A stretch of 64,000 nucleotides of DNA from Micromonospora lupini str. Lupac 08. GTDB taxonomy: Bacteria > Actinomycetota > Actinomycetes > Mycobacteriales > Micromonosporaceae. Below are positions 34,626-43,740 of this stretch, one piece after another (positions within the stretch are counted from its first letter, which is position 1; each line of letters starts with the position of its first letter). The DNA lies in contig NZ_HF570108.1 in NCBI RefSeq assembly GCF_000297395.2, positions 4,870,536 to 4,934,535 of the forward strand. Reading direction: 5' to 3'. Position numbers and translations under genes: made by a program. The notes under the pieces are model-generated. The model saw nothing but the letters and a program-made list of their open reading frames with translations, did no database searches and had not been told where the DNA came from.

Positions 34626-35801
34626 CTACCTCACTCGGAGGGTGAGCAGGGTGATCTCGCTCGGCGCGAAGATCCGGAATGGCGGACCCCAGAAACCGGT
34701 CCCTCGGCTCGTGTAGAGCTGGGTCTGGCCATGCCGGCTGAGGCCCTGCACGACCGGCTGGTCGAGCCGGACCAGGTAGTGGAACGGCCACATCTGGCCG
34801 CCGTGGGTGTGCCCGGACAGTTGCAGATCCACGCCGGCCGCGACCGCGTCGTCGATCTGCTTGGGCTGGTGCGCCAGCAGCAGCACGGGCAGCCGCGGGT
34901 CGGCGCCGGCGAGCGCCCCGGCGTGGTCGGCGCGGTGACCGGCGACGCCGGACGAGGCGGCGGTCAGGTCGTCCACCCCGGCGACGACGAGCCGGGCGCC
35001 GCCCCGCTCCACCACAAGGTGCCGGTTGTGCAGCGGCTCCCAGCCGAGGGTCCGCATGTGCTCGACCCAGCCCTCCGCCTCGCCGTAGTACTCGTGGTTG
35101 CCCGTCACGTACACCCGGGCCAGCCGCGCCTGGACGGCTCCCAGCGGCGCGGCCTGCGCCCGGCGCTGGTCGACCGTACCGTCGGCGATGTCGCCGGTGT
35201 GGCAGACGATGTCGGCAGCCAACCCGTTGACCACCTCGGTGGTCCGGGCGGACCAGCGGGCCCGGTTGATCGGTCCGTAGTGGGTGTCCGTCAGCAGCAC
35301 CACCCGGACGCCGTCAAGACCGGCACCCAGCCGATCCACGGTGACGTCCACCCGCCGGACCCGAGGCACTCGCATCGCCTCGGCGTACCCCCAGACGGCC
35401 AGGACGACCGAGACGACCGCCGCACCGACCGCCACAGCCCGGGACCGCGCCGGATCGGCGACCCCCGCGGCTGCCAGCGGGAGCCGGGCCGCGTTGCCGA
35501 TCAGCGCCCAGACGAACAGGATCCAGACCAGGCCAAGGAGTGTGTCCCCCGCCCGGGCCGCCGCGTCCAGCCGGCGGCGGCCGTGCCCGAGATACATCAG
35601 AACGGGGAACGCGACCAGCGCCACGACGAACACGCTCGTGCCGGCGGCCACGACCGGCGCCGGCCACCGGGCCGCCACCGTCAACGTCCACCAGGGCAGC
35701 CCGAACAGCAACGCCAGGAGCGCGACCAGCGTCGCCCCGGACACCAGCGGTCGCAGCGACCCTCGCGCCGGCCTCACCTGTACGGCATCGCCAGCAGCCA
35801 T
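34626..35801 (-). CDS. Membrane-anchored metallophosphoesterase
   Basis: The ATG at 35801 is 6 nt behind GGAGG (the ATG at 35807 abuts it). The 391-residue product has four membrane helices in the first 125 residues, then a calcineurin-like phosphoesterase domain with all metal motifs: LLTDTHYGP, CHTGDIADG, VTGNHEYYG, LLAHQP and LSGHTHGGQMWP. Related proteins (YkuE/YaeI type) act on lipid or nucleotide phosphoesters at the membrane. It ends in a conserved APSEITLLTL. Confidence 0.9.
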   Translation of the reverse strand: MAAGDAVQVRPARGSLRPLVSGATLVALLALLFGLPWWTLTVAARWPAPVVAAGTSVFVVALVAFPVLMYLGHGRRRLDAAARAGDTLLGLVWILFVWALIGNAARLPLAAAGVADPARSRAVAVGAAVVSVVLAVWGYAEAMRVPRVRRVDVTVDRLGAGLDGVRVVLLTDTHYGPINRARWSARTTEVVNGLAADIVCHTGDIADGTVDQRRAQAAPLGAVQARLARVYVTGNHEYYGEAEGWVEHMRTLGWEPLHNRHLVVERGGARLVVAGVDDLTAASSGVAGHRADHAGALAGADPRLPVLLLAHQPKQIDDAVAAGVDLQLSGHTHGGQMWPFHYLVRLDQPVVQGLSRHGQTQLYTSRGTGFWGPPFRIFAPSEITLLTLRVR

Positions 35802-36059
35802 CGTCATCCTCCGTTCGGGTCCGTGCAGCATGACACGGTCCGGGCCGGATCGACCACGACGGAATCCGTGAAGGACCGCCCCCGTAGGGAATCGACCCGC
35901 GACCCGGGGGTGCCTCGTTTCGGGTGCGGTCAGCGGGTGGCGTGCGACGCCCCGGCCGAGAGTCTGCGCCTGATCCGCGCCCGCCGCGCAGGCGCGGCAG
36001 CACGGTGTCGGTTGCAGTCGTCGCGCCGGTGCTGTTGACGCTGATCCGGGCGGCCCACC

Positions 36060-36170
36060 CGGGGCGTGGGCAGGGTCGGTCTGTCCGGTGCCAGGACGGC
36101 GGCGTTGTAGACCAGGACGTCGGGTTCGGCGAGTTCGGCGATGGCGTTGGTGAGCCGAGAACAAACTCAC
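36060..36170 (-). pseudogene. Short-chain dehydrogenase fragment
   Basis: The minus strand encodes RLTNAIAELAEPDVLVYNAAVLAPDRPT, which matches the beta4 region (PDVLVYNAA, the NAG/NNA motif) of SDR enzymes. Nothing of the fold continues on either side. The surrounding 35802-36826 holds no intact gene. Confidence 0.45.
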
Positions 36171-36826
36171 CGGACTGGACCGCAACCATCCGGGCCCACA
36201 CCGTTCGGGGACCGACCATCAACCTGCCCGAAGGCCCGACCCTGAGCACCATGCGCCGAAGCCCGCGCCACCACACGCCTGGCCAACCACAGCCAGTCCC
36301 ACCACAAGCCAACAAACCCGCGCCGTTCCATCCAGTCCCCTCAACATGCGATCCGCAGGCCAACCGTCGACAGGAAGGACGATGGCTCCCCCGCAGCAGC
36401 GGACATGCCCAACCGCGTCACCTTCAGGCGGACAACCGACGACGCTCACACCATCGGCGGCTCGAGAGTCGCAGCGCCGACGGCGACGGACACGACGAGC
36501 TGTGCAGCGGCAAAGCTCGGGCCCTGGGAAGGACACTCGCAAGTACCTGTGGGATCTTCGCCCCAAAGGCGGACCGCGGGACAGAAATCGGAACGCTCCG
36601 CTCGGGCGCACCCTGAACGCCGATGCGGCCTCGAGGAGGAGGCAAACGCCACGCGAGCCGCTGCTCCCCATCCGCAACGGCCATACCCCGCAGTTATCGT
36701 GTCCGACGTGAGCCTCGCGGATTCTGTGATCGCCGCAGCCAGCACAGATTCGGGCAGCCTGGACGCGCGGGTGAATGTCCAGCTGATCGGGCGGGTGGAT
36801 GAGTTCCGGGTGGGAAGGGCTGGACC
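36170..36826. other. No intact gene
   Basis: Only composition-driven frames are present. A GTG at 36708 opens SLADSVIAAASTDSGSLDARVNVQLIGRVDEF, which looks protein-like but breaks off at the next gene; it may be the front of a lost gene. Confidence 0.35.
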
Positions 36827-37342
36827 GTGGGTATCGCGTGGCGCGAGTCGCCGAAAGAGCTGGTCGGGCTACTACGCCAACACGGCCTGACTCCGCACCG
36901 GGTGGACAACGTCGAGACGGCGTGGCAGGCGTTCCGCGAGTTCCTTGCCCAGCGGGTCGACGGCTTGGAGCCAGGGCCGGACAGCGACGCCGATGGCTTC
37001 ATTGTTCAGTGGGGCCGGTACAGCTGGCACGGCCGGCTTCCCAGCCTGAGCTTCACCCGACAGTTCGCCGTTGACGTGCGAGGAACCTGGACCGAGAACG
37101 ACTGGTACCAACCAGAGATCTGGCAGGTGAGCCTGGACTTGGTCTTCCCAGACGCACCCGCGCTCGCCGACCTAGACCGGCTCAACGTCCAGGACACCGG
37201 GTTCGACTTCAGTCCCTCCGGTCCGCAGCGAAACCATGCTACTGCTGAAGCGGAGTCGCAGGTCAAGCACCACCCGACATTGCAAGCACTTTGGGTGAGC
37301 ACCCCCGTGCACAGCGCCGTCACGCTGGACCGCGCAGACTGA
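36827..37342 (+). CDS. Hypothetical protein
   Basis: The GTG at 36827 follows GGGAAGGG. The 171-residue product is soluble, with no signal peptide or membrane helix. It contains VDNVETAWQAFREFLAQRVDGL, then FIVQWGRYSWHGRLPSLSFTRQFAVD and WYQPEIWQVSLDLVF, a pattern of beta strands with many tryptophans as in SMI1/immunity-type actinobacterial proteins. I do not recognise the family. The end after PSGPQRN looks unstructured. Confidence 0.6.
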   Translation: MGIAWRESPKELVGLLRQHGLTPHRVDNVETAWQAFREFLAQRVDGLEPGPDSDADGFIVQWGRYSWHGRLPSLSFTRQFAVDVRGTWTENDWYQPEIWQVSLDLVFPDAPALADLDRLNVQDTGFDFSPSGPQRNHATAEAESQVKHHPTLQALWVSTPVHSAVTLDRAD

Positions 37343-37438
37343 TCACCAGAACGCCCCAGCCGGACCCGGCTCCGGTGGCCCGCGCGTTGCTCGAGTGCAC
37401 GGCAATCGACAGTCACAGGTGGTCTCGTGGTAGCAGCC

Positions 37439-38284
37439 TCATCGCCAGGCGGCCGGCTGAACGATGTCCGGGCCGCCGGTGTGCGGCGTCGGGAGGTAGC
37501 CAGGGTAGGGCTGCGGCAGTGCCGCCACGCAGGCCGCGGAGCACGCGTTTACCAGCAACGGCAACACGTCGGTGGCGACCAGGCCGGAGATCCAGACTTG
37601 GCGAAGCTCACCGTCAACCGGCCCATCGCAGACGCTGCAGGTTCGCACCGCGTCGCAGCCCCAGACGTCTGGGTCGAGCGCGGCGAAGTCCGCCTCAACT
37701 GCACGGGTCGCTGGCTGCAGCCGTGGAAAAGGCGGACGGAACTTGAAGTTGCCATAGAGGACGCGCGTGCTCACCGTGCTGTCGGCTAATTTCGTGCATC
37801 TGGTCAGCTCATACGGATACCAATGCAGCCGGTGCGAGGTGTACGGCTCGAAGACCTCAAGGCTGGTCATGGAACCAATCTCGGGCGGGATGCGAACCAG
37901 ATTCGTGCCATAGAGCACCAGACGTTTGACGGCGGTCAGCTTCGCGATCGTCGCCGGTAGCGTGACGATCTGCCGCCGTTCAGGCGCAGTCAGCTCCACG
38001 AACGGCGTGAACACCGTCCGCCCATCCGCTGCGGCCTCGTCGATCAGCGCCAGCAGATGCCGCCAACCCGCCGCCTCGGTGTCCTGACGGTCCGCATGGA
38101 AGACGACGTTGTTCGGCCGGGTCGCGACCGAGTGGCCGACGCAGCGGCAGTGGTCGCGGGCCGGACCGCCCGCATCGGGTCCGACCGCATCCGCAAAGCG
38201 ATTGGGAACCAGCTGCGGCGTGATCTCGTTCGCGTCCACGCCGAGGACCCTATCGGCACCCATCAGCCACGTGCGTGCTGTCAT
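37439..38284 (-). CDS. Leucine-rich-repeat domain protein with cysteine pairs
   Basis: The 281-residue frame is most protein-like from GWRHLLALIDEAAADGRTVFTPF on. The LRR part is short: IVTLPATIAKLTAVKRLVLYGTNLVRIPPEIGSMTSLEVFEPYTS. A C-terminal part holds CDAVRTCSVCDGPVDGE and NACSAACVAAL, two cysteine pairs that could bind zinc. The first 65 residues are less convincing, so the true start may be internal. The function is unknown; LRR proteins mostly mediate protein contacts. Confidence 0.6.
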   Translation of the reverse strand: MTARTWLMGADRVLGVDANEITPQLVPNRFADAVGPDAGGPARDHCRCVGHSVATRPNNVVFHADRQDTEAAGWRHLLALIDEAAADGRTVFTPFVELTAPERRQIVTLPATIAKLTAVKRLVLYGTNLVRIPPEIGSMTSLEVFEPYTSHRLHWYPYELTRCTKLADSTVSTRVLYGNFKFRPPFPRLQPATRAVEADFAALDPDVWGCDAVRTCSVCDGPVDGELRQVWISGLVATDVLPLLVNACSAACVAALPQPYPGYLPTPHTGGPDIVQPAAWR

Positions 38285-38406
38285 CGGCTACGCCAGAGAG
38301 TCGACGACCAGAACCCACTCGTCGCCGAGCGCGCCGATGACGAGGTCGCCGCTCTCGAATCGCAGCAGGAGACCAGCACAGACCTCGTCAACGTCCTGGC
38401 CGACGA

Positions 38407-39024
38407 TCACGGCACCGCCCGTGAGCCGGGCCCAATGAACCCGGACAACACATCCGGACGCCGCGCCGGGCCGCCCCTGGCCTCTCCGCACCTGTCCATC
38501 TCGTAGGAACGATAGGGACTCTCCTTCGCGAGCAGGAGTTCGTCGCCGCGACCGTGCAGACCGACCGGTATCGCGTTTTCTACGAGTAGCCAAGCGTGCA
38601 GCAGGCTCTCGGCGTCCGGATCACGCCGTCCCTCACACCAGTACCGGGCCTCCATCACGGCATCGAGCCGTCGACCCACCATGCTTTCAAGCCACGACGC
38701 GACCATCGCGGGGTGGCTGAAACCCACGTACGACGCCGGGTCTTCGACGCGCATGGCCTGCCATACGGCGCGGGCAGTGGCCTCGTAGACGTCGCCCACA
38801 CTGGTGTCGACCTCACTGACGAAAAGACTGGTGACGGTTACCCTCGCCGCCGCAGAAAGTCCACGCAGCGCCCACCGAGCGCCCAGCTCAGCCTCCCGCC
38901 GGTGTTCGTCGACTGCGACGGCGCTCACCTCTACGGCGGAGCGGCTCGACACTGCGACTTGGACGGTGACCTCAGCGAATCGGGAGGGGCGATTCGTCTG
39001 CCGCAGCAGGCGGAAGGTCCTCAC
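38407..39024 (-). CDS. Hypothetical protein
   Basis: The 205-residue product is soluble: MRTFRLLRQTNRPSRFAEVTVQVAVSSRSAVEVSAVAVDEHRREAELGARWALRGL…VGDVYEATARAVWQAM…YWCEGRRDPDAESLLHAWLLVENAIPVGLHGRGDELLL. It resembles a translation elongation factor G domain IV-like fold in strand pattern, but that is a guess. A second frame at about 38288-38420 (VCAGLLLRFESGDLVIGALGDEWVLVVDSLA) may be the end of another small protein. Low certainty on the start. Confidence 0.55.
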   Translation of the reverse strand: MRTFRLLRQTNRPSRFAEVTVQVAVSSRSAVEVSAVAVDEHRREAELGARWALRGLSAAARVTVTSLFVSEVDTSVGDVYEATARAVWQAMRVEDPASYVGFSHPAMVASWLESMVGRRLDAVMEARYWCEGRRDPDAESLLHAWLLVENAIPVGLHGRGDELLLAKESPYRSYEMDRCGEARGGPARRPDVLSGFIGPGSRAVP

Positions 39025-39084
39025 GGCTCTGATGGTTCCCGGTAGGTTCCGGCCTCGGCAGGTCGGGGGCCGAGCACACCGAGC

Positions 39085-39213
39085 GGGCTGGCGATCGGCG
39101 ACCGGCCGGGCTGGCTGAAGGCCCAGCGCTACGTGATGGGCACCGTGCTCGGCGCGATGGCGGTGCGGATCGCCGCGGACCGGTCCCGCGCTGTGGTCAC
39201 CGCCACGCCGTGA
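39085..39213 (+). pseudogene. LysE-family exporter, C-terminal remnant
   Basis: The frame encodes AIGDRPGWLKAQRYVMGTVLGAMAVRIAADRSRAVVTATP and a stop, the last helix of LysE/RhtB amino-acid exporters (WLKAQRYVMGTVLGALAVRIA type). The rest of the gene is missing. Confidence 0.6.
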
Positions 39214-39241
39214 TCAGCCGGCGGTCAGCCACCCCAGGGGC

Positions 39242-39440
39242 CTGGTGGAAGCGGAAGCGATCGAAGTGTTGGCGGGGTTCCGGGAGCGGTTCTACCGGTG
39301 CCTGAGCCGACGGGCGGATGCGTTGTTCGAGCTGACCGAGGCGCTGTTGTGCACTGACGGGCCGTCACAACCATTGTCGGGCTGTCTCTCGCTCCGGTGC
39401 ATCCCCGTGGCCACGGCGCGTTGCATGACGGGACTTCTTC
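39242..39440 (+). pseudogene. Transposase N-terminal remnant
   Basis: VEAEAIEVLAGFRERFYRCLSRRADALFELTEALLCTDGP is the conserved start of a large actinobacterial transposase family, followed in another frame by TIVGLSLAPVHPRGHGALHDG. The catalytic domain is gone. Confidence 0.65.
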
Positions 39441-39471
39441 GCCGGGCCGGCGGGCGGCGTCCGCCGAAAAC

Positions 39472-39963
39472 TCAGGAACGAACGATCCGGGTCAACGCCG
39501 CCAGCAGGCGCTCGAGCTCCCTGCGGTCGGCGTCGGACAGCTCACGGAGAATGGCCGCCTCGTTGGCCAGGTGCTGCTCGATGAGGCGGTCGGTCAACGC
39601 CACGCCGGCCGGGGTCAGCCCCACCACTCTGCCCCGAGCGTCGATGTCGGAGACCGAACGCGACACGAGGCCCCGGGTGACGAGCCGGTCGACTCGCTTT
39701 GTCACCGCCCCGGTGGTCACGAGCATCCGTTGGCTCAACTGCCCGGCCGTGAGCGTGTACGGCGCGCCTTCCCGGCGCAGTGCCGCCAGCACGTCGAACT
39801 CGCCGTTTCCCAGATCCACCTCGGCGAACGGCGGCCGCAGGGCCGTGTCGAGCACCTCGGCCAGCCACTGGATCCGCCCGATGATCAGCAACGGGTCGGG
39901 GTCGAGCTCGGGACGTTCACGACGCCACTGGGCGACGATGTCGCCGATGCGGTCCTCATTCAT
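39472..39963 (-). CDS. MarR-family regulator
   Basis: The 163-residue product has the MarR winged helix: GEFDVLAALRREGAPYTLTAGQLSQRMLVTTGAVTKRVDRLVTRGLVSRSVSDIDARGRVVGLTPAG, flanked by dimer helices. It is divergent to a DsbA-like gene, and the tandem CCATGG-centred palindromes of the spacer begin 9 bp from its start codon, so it should repress both directions. Confidence 0.92.
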   Translation of the reverse strand: MNEDRIGDIVAQWRRERPELDPDPLLIIGRIQWLAEVLDTALRPPFAEVDLGNGEFDVLAALRREGAPYTLTAGQLSQRMLVTTGAVTKRVDRLVTRGLVSRSVSDIDARGRVVGLTPAGVALTDRLIEQHLANEAAILRELSDADRRELERLLAALTRIVRS

Positions 39964-39972
39964 GCTTGCATC

Positions 39973-39992
39973 TTACCTTCCATGGAAGGTAA
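39973..39992. promoter_or_regulatory. MarR operator 1
   Basis: TTACCTTCCATGGAAGGTAA is a perfect 20-bp palindrome between the divergent genes. Confidence 0.8.
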
Positions 39993-39994
39993 CT

Positions 39995-40013
39995 TTCCTT
40001 CCATGGAAGATAA
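39995..40013. promoter_or_regulatory. MarR operator 2, overlapping the start codon
   Basis: TTCCTTCCATGGAAGATAA repeats the same core with its centre 21 bp, two helical turns, from operator 1. Its central ATG is the likely start codon of the DsbA-like gene. Confidence 0.7.
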
Positions 40014-40629
40014 CTTCGACCGCGCGTCGGTCCCGGTGGTCACGGCCTACGTGGATCCGTCCTGCCCGTTCGCCTGGATCACCTCCCGCTGGCTCATGGA
40101 AGTGGGGCGGCTGCGTCCGATCGACCTGCGGTTCGAGGTGATGAGCCTTTCGGTCCTCAACGAAGACCGCGAGCTGGAGCCCTGGTACCGCGCCTTCAAC
40201 GACCGCGCGTGGGGGCCGGCGCGGGTGTGTGTGGCAGCCGCAGTGCACCACGGCCCGGCGGCCCTTGCCCGCCTCTACCCGGCGCTCGGCCGCCGCATTC
40301 ACGACGAGGGCGACAAGGACTTCGCCACCGTCGTCCCGGCGGCCCTGGTCGAGGCAGGCCTGCCCGCCGACCTCGCCGATGCCTCCCACCGCAGCGACCT
40401 CGACCCGCAGATGCGCGCCGGCACCGCCAAGGCTCGGCAACTCGTCGGCGAGGACCTCGGTACCCCGACCGTCGTGGTCGACGGCGTCGCCTTCTTCGGC
40501 CCGGTGCTGACCTCCATCCCCCGCGGCGAGGAGGCCCTGCGGGTCTTCGACGGCGCCCGCCTGCTCGCTGGCTGCCGGGCCTTCTCCGAACTCAAGCGGG
40601 CCCGCTCCGATGGCCTCAGCTTCGCCTAG
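40003..40629 (+). CDS. DsbA-family / mycothiol-dependent nitroreductase-like oxidoreductase
   Basis: The 208-residue product has a thioredoxin-like fold with VVTAYVDPSCPFAWITSRWLMEVGRL, where the CPFA active site keeps one cysteine as in mycothiol-dependent enzymes of the Rv2466c type. GTPTVVVDGVAFFGPVLTSIPRGEEA has the cis-proline. It probably uses mycothiol to reduce electrophiles. The ATG at 40003 (or 39982) has no clear ribosome site and lies in the MarR operator. It begins an operon with overlapping starts. Confidence 0.8.
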   Translation: MEDNFDRASVPVVTAYVDPSCPFAWITSRWLMEVGRLRPIDLRFEVMSLSVLNEDRELEPWYRAFNDRAWGPARVCVAAAVHHGPAALARLYPALGRRIHDEGDKDFATVVPAALVEAGLPADLADASHRSDLDPQMRAGTAKARQLVGEDLGTPTVVVDGVAFFGPVLTSIPRGEEALRVFDGARLLAGCRAFSELKRARSDGLSFA

Positions 40630-41860
40630 CCCGGCCGCGCTCACCGCGGTCCCTCGCCGGCGGCCGGCCACCACCCTGCTCCGGGCACAGCTTGTCACCG
40701 CCGTGGGCGACGGCTGCTTCTACGTGACCTTCGTCGTCTACCTGGTGCAGGTCGGCGACCTGAGACCGGCGCAGGTCGGCGGCCTGCTGACCGTCGCGTG
40801 GGGGGCCGGCTTCCTCCTCACCCATCCGCTCGGAGCCCTGGGCGACCGGATCGGACTGCGGCGGGTGACCATCCTGCTGTCCGTGGCCACCGCGGCCGCC
40901 CTGCTGACATTGGCGTCGGCACCGAAACCCTGGTTGGTCTCGTCCGCCTGCGTCGCGTACGCGATCGCCCAGAGCGGGGCCGGCGCGACCCGGCAGGCCC
41001 TGCTGGTCTCCCTGGTGCCGTCCACTCAACTGGTCACGGTGCGAGCAGGTATCCAGACCGCCGTCAACGCCGGCATCGGGCTCGGCGCCGCCTTCGGAGG
41101 GCTGGCGCTCCTCTCCGGTACGCCGACCGTCTACCGCGCCGCCCTGGTCGGTGACGCGGCGCTCTTCGTCGTGAGCGCGATCATGCTCACCCGGCTGCCG
41201 CCCGCCGCGCGGGCCCCGGTACGGACGGGCCGCGGATGGGACGCCCCGCGGGACACCCGCTACGTGGTGGTGGCAGCGCTCAACGCGGTGCTGTACCTGT
41301 ACATGCCGATGCTCAGCGTGCTGCTACCCCTCTACCTGACCAGCCGCACGGCGGCGCCGCGCTGGATCGTGGCGGCGGTCTTCGTCGTCAATACCCTCGG
41401 CGTCCTCGGCTGGCAGCGCCGGACGGCCCGACGGGTGATCACCCTGGCCGAGGCGACCCGGGCCATCCGCCTCGCCGGCCTCGCCCTTTGCGCAGCCTGC
41501 GTGCTCTTCTGGACGGCGACCGCCACCACCGACCCTGCCGTCACCACGGGTCTCCTCCTCGCCGCAGTGGCCGTGCAGGTGGCCGGCGAGCTGCGACTGG
41601 CCGCCGGGTCGTGGTGCGTCGGATTCGCGTTGGCTGATCCCACCCGCCCGGGGCAGTGGCAGGGCGTGTATTCCAGCGGCGTCCCGCTCGCTCGGGCCGT
41701 CGGGCCGGCCGCCCTGACCACCCTGGTGATGGTCTGGTCCGGTCCGGGGTGGCTCGTTCTCGGGCTCGTCTTCCTGGCCACCGGGCTCACCACGACCCTC
41801 GCTGTCACCTGGGCCGCGCACCGCCGGCCCTTTCAGAGACTCGACCCGGGAGCCACATGA
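40610..41860 (+). CDS. MFS transporter
   Basis: The 416-residue product has about 12 membrane helices and the MFS loop-2/3 motif GALGDRIGLRRVTILL. It overlaps the end of the DsbA-like gene by 20 nt and its stop overlaps the next ATG as ATGA. It is probably an efflux pump for the compound sensed by the MarR regulator; the substrate is unknown. Confidence 0.88.
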   Translation: MASASPSPAALTAVPRRRPATTLLRAQLVTAVGDGCFYVTFVVYLVQVGDLRPAQVGGLLTVAWGAGFLLTHPLGALGDRIGLRRVTILLSVATAAALLTLASAPKPWLVSSACVAYAIAQSGAGATRQALLVSLVPSTQLVTVRAGIQTAVNAGIGLGAAFGGLALLSGTPTVYRAALVGDAALFVVSAIMLTRLPPAARAPVRTGRGWDAPRDTRYVVVAALNAVLYLYMPMLSVLLPLYLTSRTAAPRWIVAAVFVVNTLGVLGWQRRTARRVITLAEATRAIRLAGLALCAACVLFWTATATTDPAVTTGLLLAAVAVQVAGELRLAAGSWCVGFALADPTRPGQWQGVYSSGVPLARAVGPAALTTLVMVWSGPGWLVLGLVFLATGLTTTLAVTWAAHRRPFQRLDPGAT

Positions 41861-42643
41861 CCACTTCGACACCGACCCTTCAGGAGAAGGCCCGGCGGCT
41901 GCGTACGCTGCACGACGAGTCGAGGATCCTCGTGCTTGTCAACGCGTGGGACGCTGCCTCGGCCCGTGCCGTGGCAGCCGTGCCGGGGTGCCACGCGATC
42001 GCGACGGCGAGCCACTCCATCGCGGCGGCCCACGGCTACGAGGACGGCGAACAGATCCCGGTCGAGCTCGCGCTCGCGGCCATCGCCCGCATCGCCGCCG
42101 CCGTGGATCTTCCGGTGACCGCCGATCTGGAGGGCGGCTACGGCGACGTGGCGGCGACGGTTCGCGCCGCGATCCGCGCCGGCGCCGTCGGCGGCAACAT
42201 CGAGGACGCCATGCGGCCCGTCGACCAGGCAGTGCGGGCGGTACGCGCGGCGGTGGCCGCGGGCCGCGACGAGGGCGTGCCCTTCCTGCTCAACGCCCGC
42301 ACGGACGCCTACCTCACCGGCCCGCCCGAGACCGCCCTCGCCGCCTCCGTCGAACGCGGCACCGCCTACCTCGCGGCCGGCGCCGACTGCGTCTTCGTGC
42401 CCGGCTGCAGCGACCCGCGCGACATCCGGAAACTCGTCGCCGCCTTCGGCCCGGGCCGTCTCAGCCTGCTGGGAATGCCCGCCCTGCCCGCGCCCGCCGA
42501 GTTGCAAGCACTTGGTGTCGCCCGGGTCTCCTACGGTCCGTACCCCCAGGCGGTGGACGCTGGATGCCCTCACCAGCAGAGCCGCGACGCTGCTCGCTGC
42601 AGCGCCCGACCGGCGGGCCAGCGACGCCCGCCCACGTCCGTGA
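41857..42643 (+). CDS. Isocitrate lyase/PEP mutase superfamily protein, frameshifted near its end
   Basis: The ATG at 41857 overlaps the MFS stop. The product has the ICL/PEP-mutase barrel: ILVLVNAWDAASARAVAAVPGCHAIATASHSIAAAHGYEDGEQIP, LPVTADLEGGYGD (metal-binding Asp/Glu), GGNIEDAM and LNARTDAYL. It lacks the isocitrate-lyase KKCGH loop, so it is a PEP-mutase-like C-C or P-C lyase of unknown substrate. After YGPYPQ the frame shifts; the natural end RRWTLDALTSRAATLLAAAP… stops at 42643 in another frame. In the shifted frame the protein reads through into the GNAT gene. Confidence 0.82.
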
Positions 42644-42711
42644 CCGACGGCACGCACCACCGCGCTATGTCGCCGCACCGGTCCTACCGAAGAGAAGGAA
42701 CACCTGCCGCC

Positions 42712-43473
42712 ATGACGTTCGACCTGAACACCCGCGACCGGTCGGCGACCGCCTCCGACACCTCCCTGCGCCAGGCCCGCAACTCCGCCGCCTTCTGGAC
42801 GGCCGTCGGCCACGCCCGTGGTCACACCGTGATCCGGCGCCGCGGCTTCCTCGCGGTCGCCGGAGATGAGCGCGCGGGCCTGCGCATCCTGGTCCAGGAG
42901 CCCGACCTTGGTCGCGAGGAACTCGCGGAGCTGATCGACCTGGCCGGCCGGGCATCCGGCCCGATCGACGCGGAGGATCCGTTCAGCGCCACGGACCTGA
43001 GCAACCTCGACATGCACGGTCGGCAGATGCCGATCATGCTGCGTGCGCCCGGTGCGGTCGCCGAGGCGACGATGCAGGTGATCCCGGTACGGACCGAGGA
43101 GGACCTGCGCGCGGCCGAACAGGCCGTGATCGCGGCCTTCACACTGTCCAGGTTCGAGCCCTACCGGGCCGGTGAGATGTTTCCCGCGGCCCTGATCCAC
43201 CAGCCAGGTGTCGACGTGTTCCTCGCCAGACTGGACGGCGAGGTCGCCGGGGCGTGCGTCACGACGGTGGAAGGCGGGTACGGCAGCCACTACTGGGTGG
43301 GAACGGCGCCGGCGTACCGCTCCCGGGGCGTGGGGCGCGCGATCATGCTCGGCTCCCTGGTGTCGATCACCGGCCTGCCGGTCACCCTGACCGCGTCCCG
43401 GCTGGGCAGGCCCCTGTACGAGTCCCTCGGCTTCCGGGTCACGGCGACCTCGACCTGGTGGTCGTCCCGATGA
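42712..43473 (+). CDS. GNAT-family acetyltransferase
   Basis: The ATG at 42712 is preceded by AGAAGGAA. The 253-residue product has an N-terminal helical domain and a GNAT fold from about 125 on, with the acetyl-CoA loop VGTAPAYRSRGVGRAIMLGSL and the C-terminal SRLGRPLYESLGFRVTATSTWW. The acceptor substrate is unknown. It lies last in the MarR-controlled operon. It is in frame with the shifted end of the preceding gene, so an apparent 538-residue fusion from 41857 is an artefact of that shift. Confidence 0.85.
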   Translation: MTFDLNTRDRSATASDTSLRQARNSAAFWTAVGHARGHTVIRRRGFLAVAGDERAGLRILVQEPDLGREELAELIDLAGRASGPIDAEDPFSATDLSNLDMHGRQMPIMLRAPGAVAEATMQVIPVRTEEDLRAAEQAVIAAFTLSRFEPYRAGEMFPAALIHQPGVDVFLARLDGEVAGACVTTVEGGYGSHYWVGTAPAYRSRGVGRAIMLGSLVSITGLPVTLTASRLGRPLYESLGFRVTATSTWWSSR

Positions 43474-43499
43474 CGCAAGCCCTCTCCGGCACTCCTCCG

Positions 43500-43740
43500 C
43501 CGGGGCGACCCCGCCGGCGTCGACGCGAGGACGTCGGACTCCCGCGCCGACAGCTCGATCTGCCGACTGTTGCGGAACACCCGCCGTCGAGCCGGGTCGA
43601 GCAGCAGGTCATCCGCGCGGAACTCCGCCGGCACGGGTCCGACGACCCCGGTGCGGCGCGAGCAGCCGAGCGAGGATCTCGTCGAGCGGGAACAGCTCGG
43701 CCAGGTAGTCAGGCCGCGGTTACCGCCGTCGTGCACGCCT
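43500..43740 (-). pseudogene. OmpR-type response regulator remnant
   Basis: One frame reads DYLAELFPLDEILARLLAPHRG, the end of a receiver domain, and another GPVPAEFRADDLLLDPARRRVFRNSRQIELSARESDVLAS, the start of the winged-helix domain. The rest is absent and the frames disagree. Confidence 0.65.

Noticed and set aside
34608..36038. 476-codon plus-strand open frame
   Set aside because: Antisense to the metallophosphoesterase, low complexity, no family.
41857..43473. A true bifunctional PEP-mutase/GNAT enzyme
   Set aside because: The conserved end of the first domain lies in another frame with its own stop, and the GNAT gene has its own start; an indel explains the fusion better.
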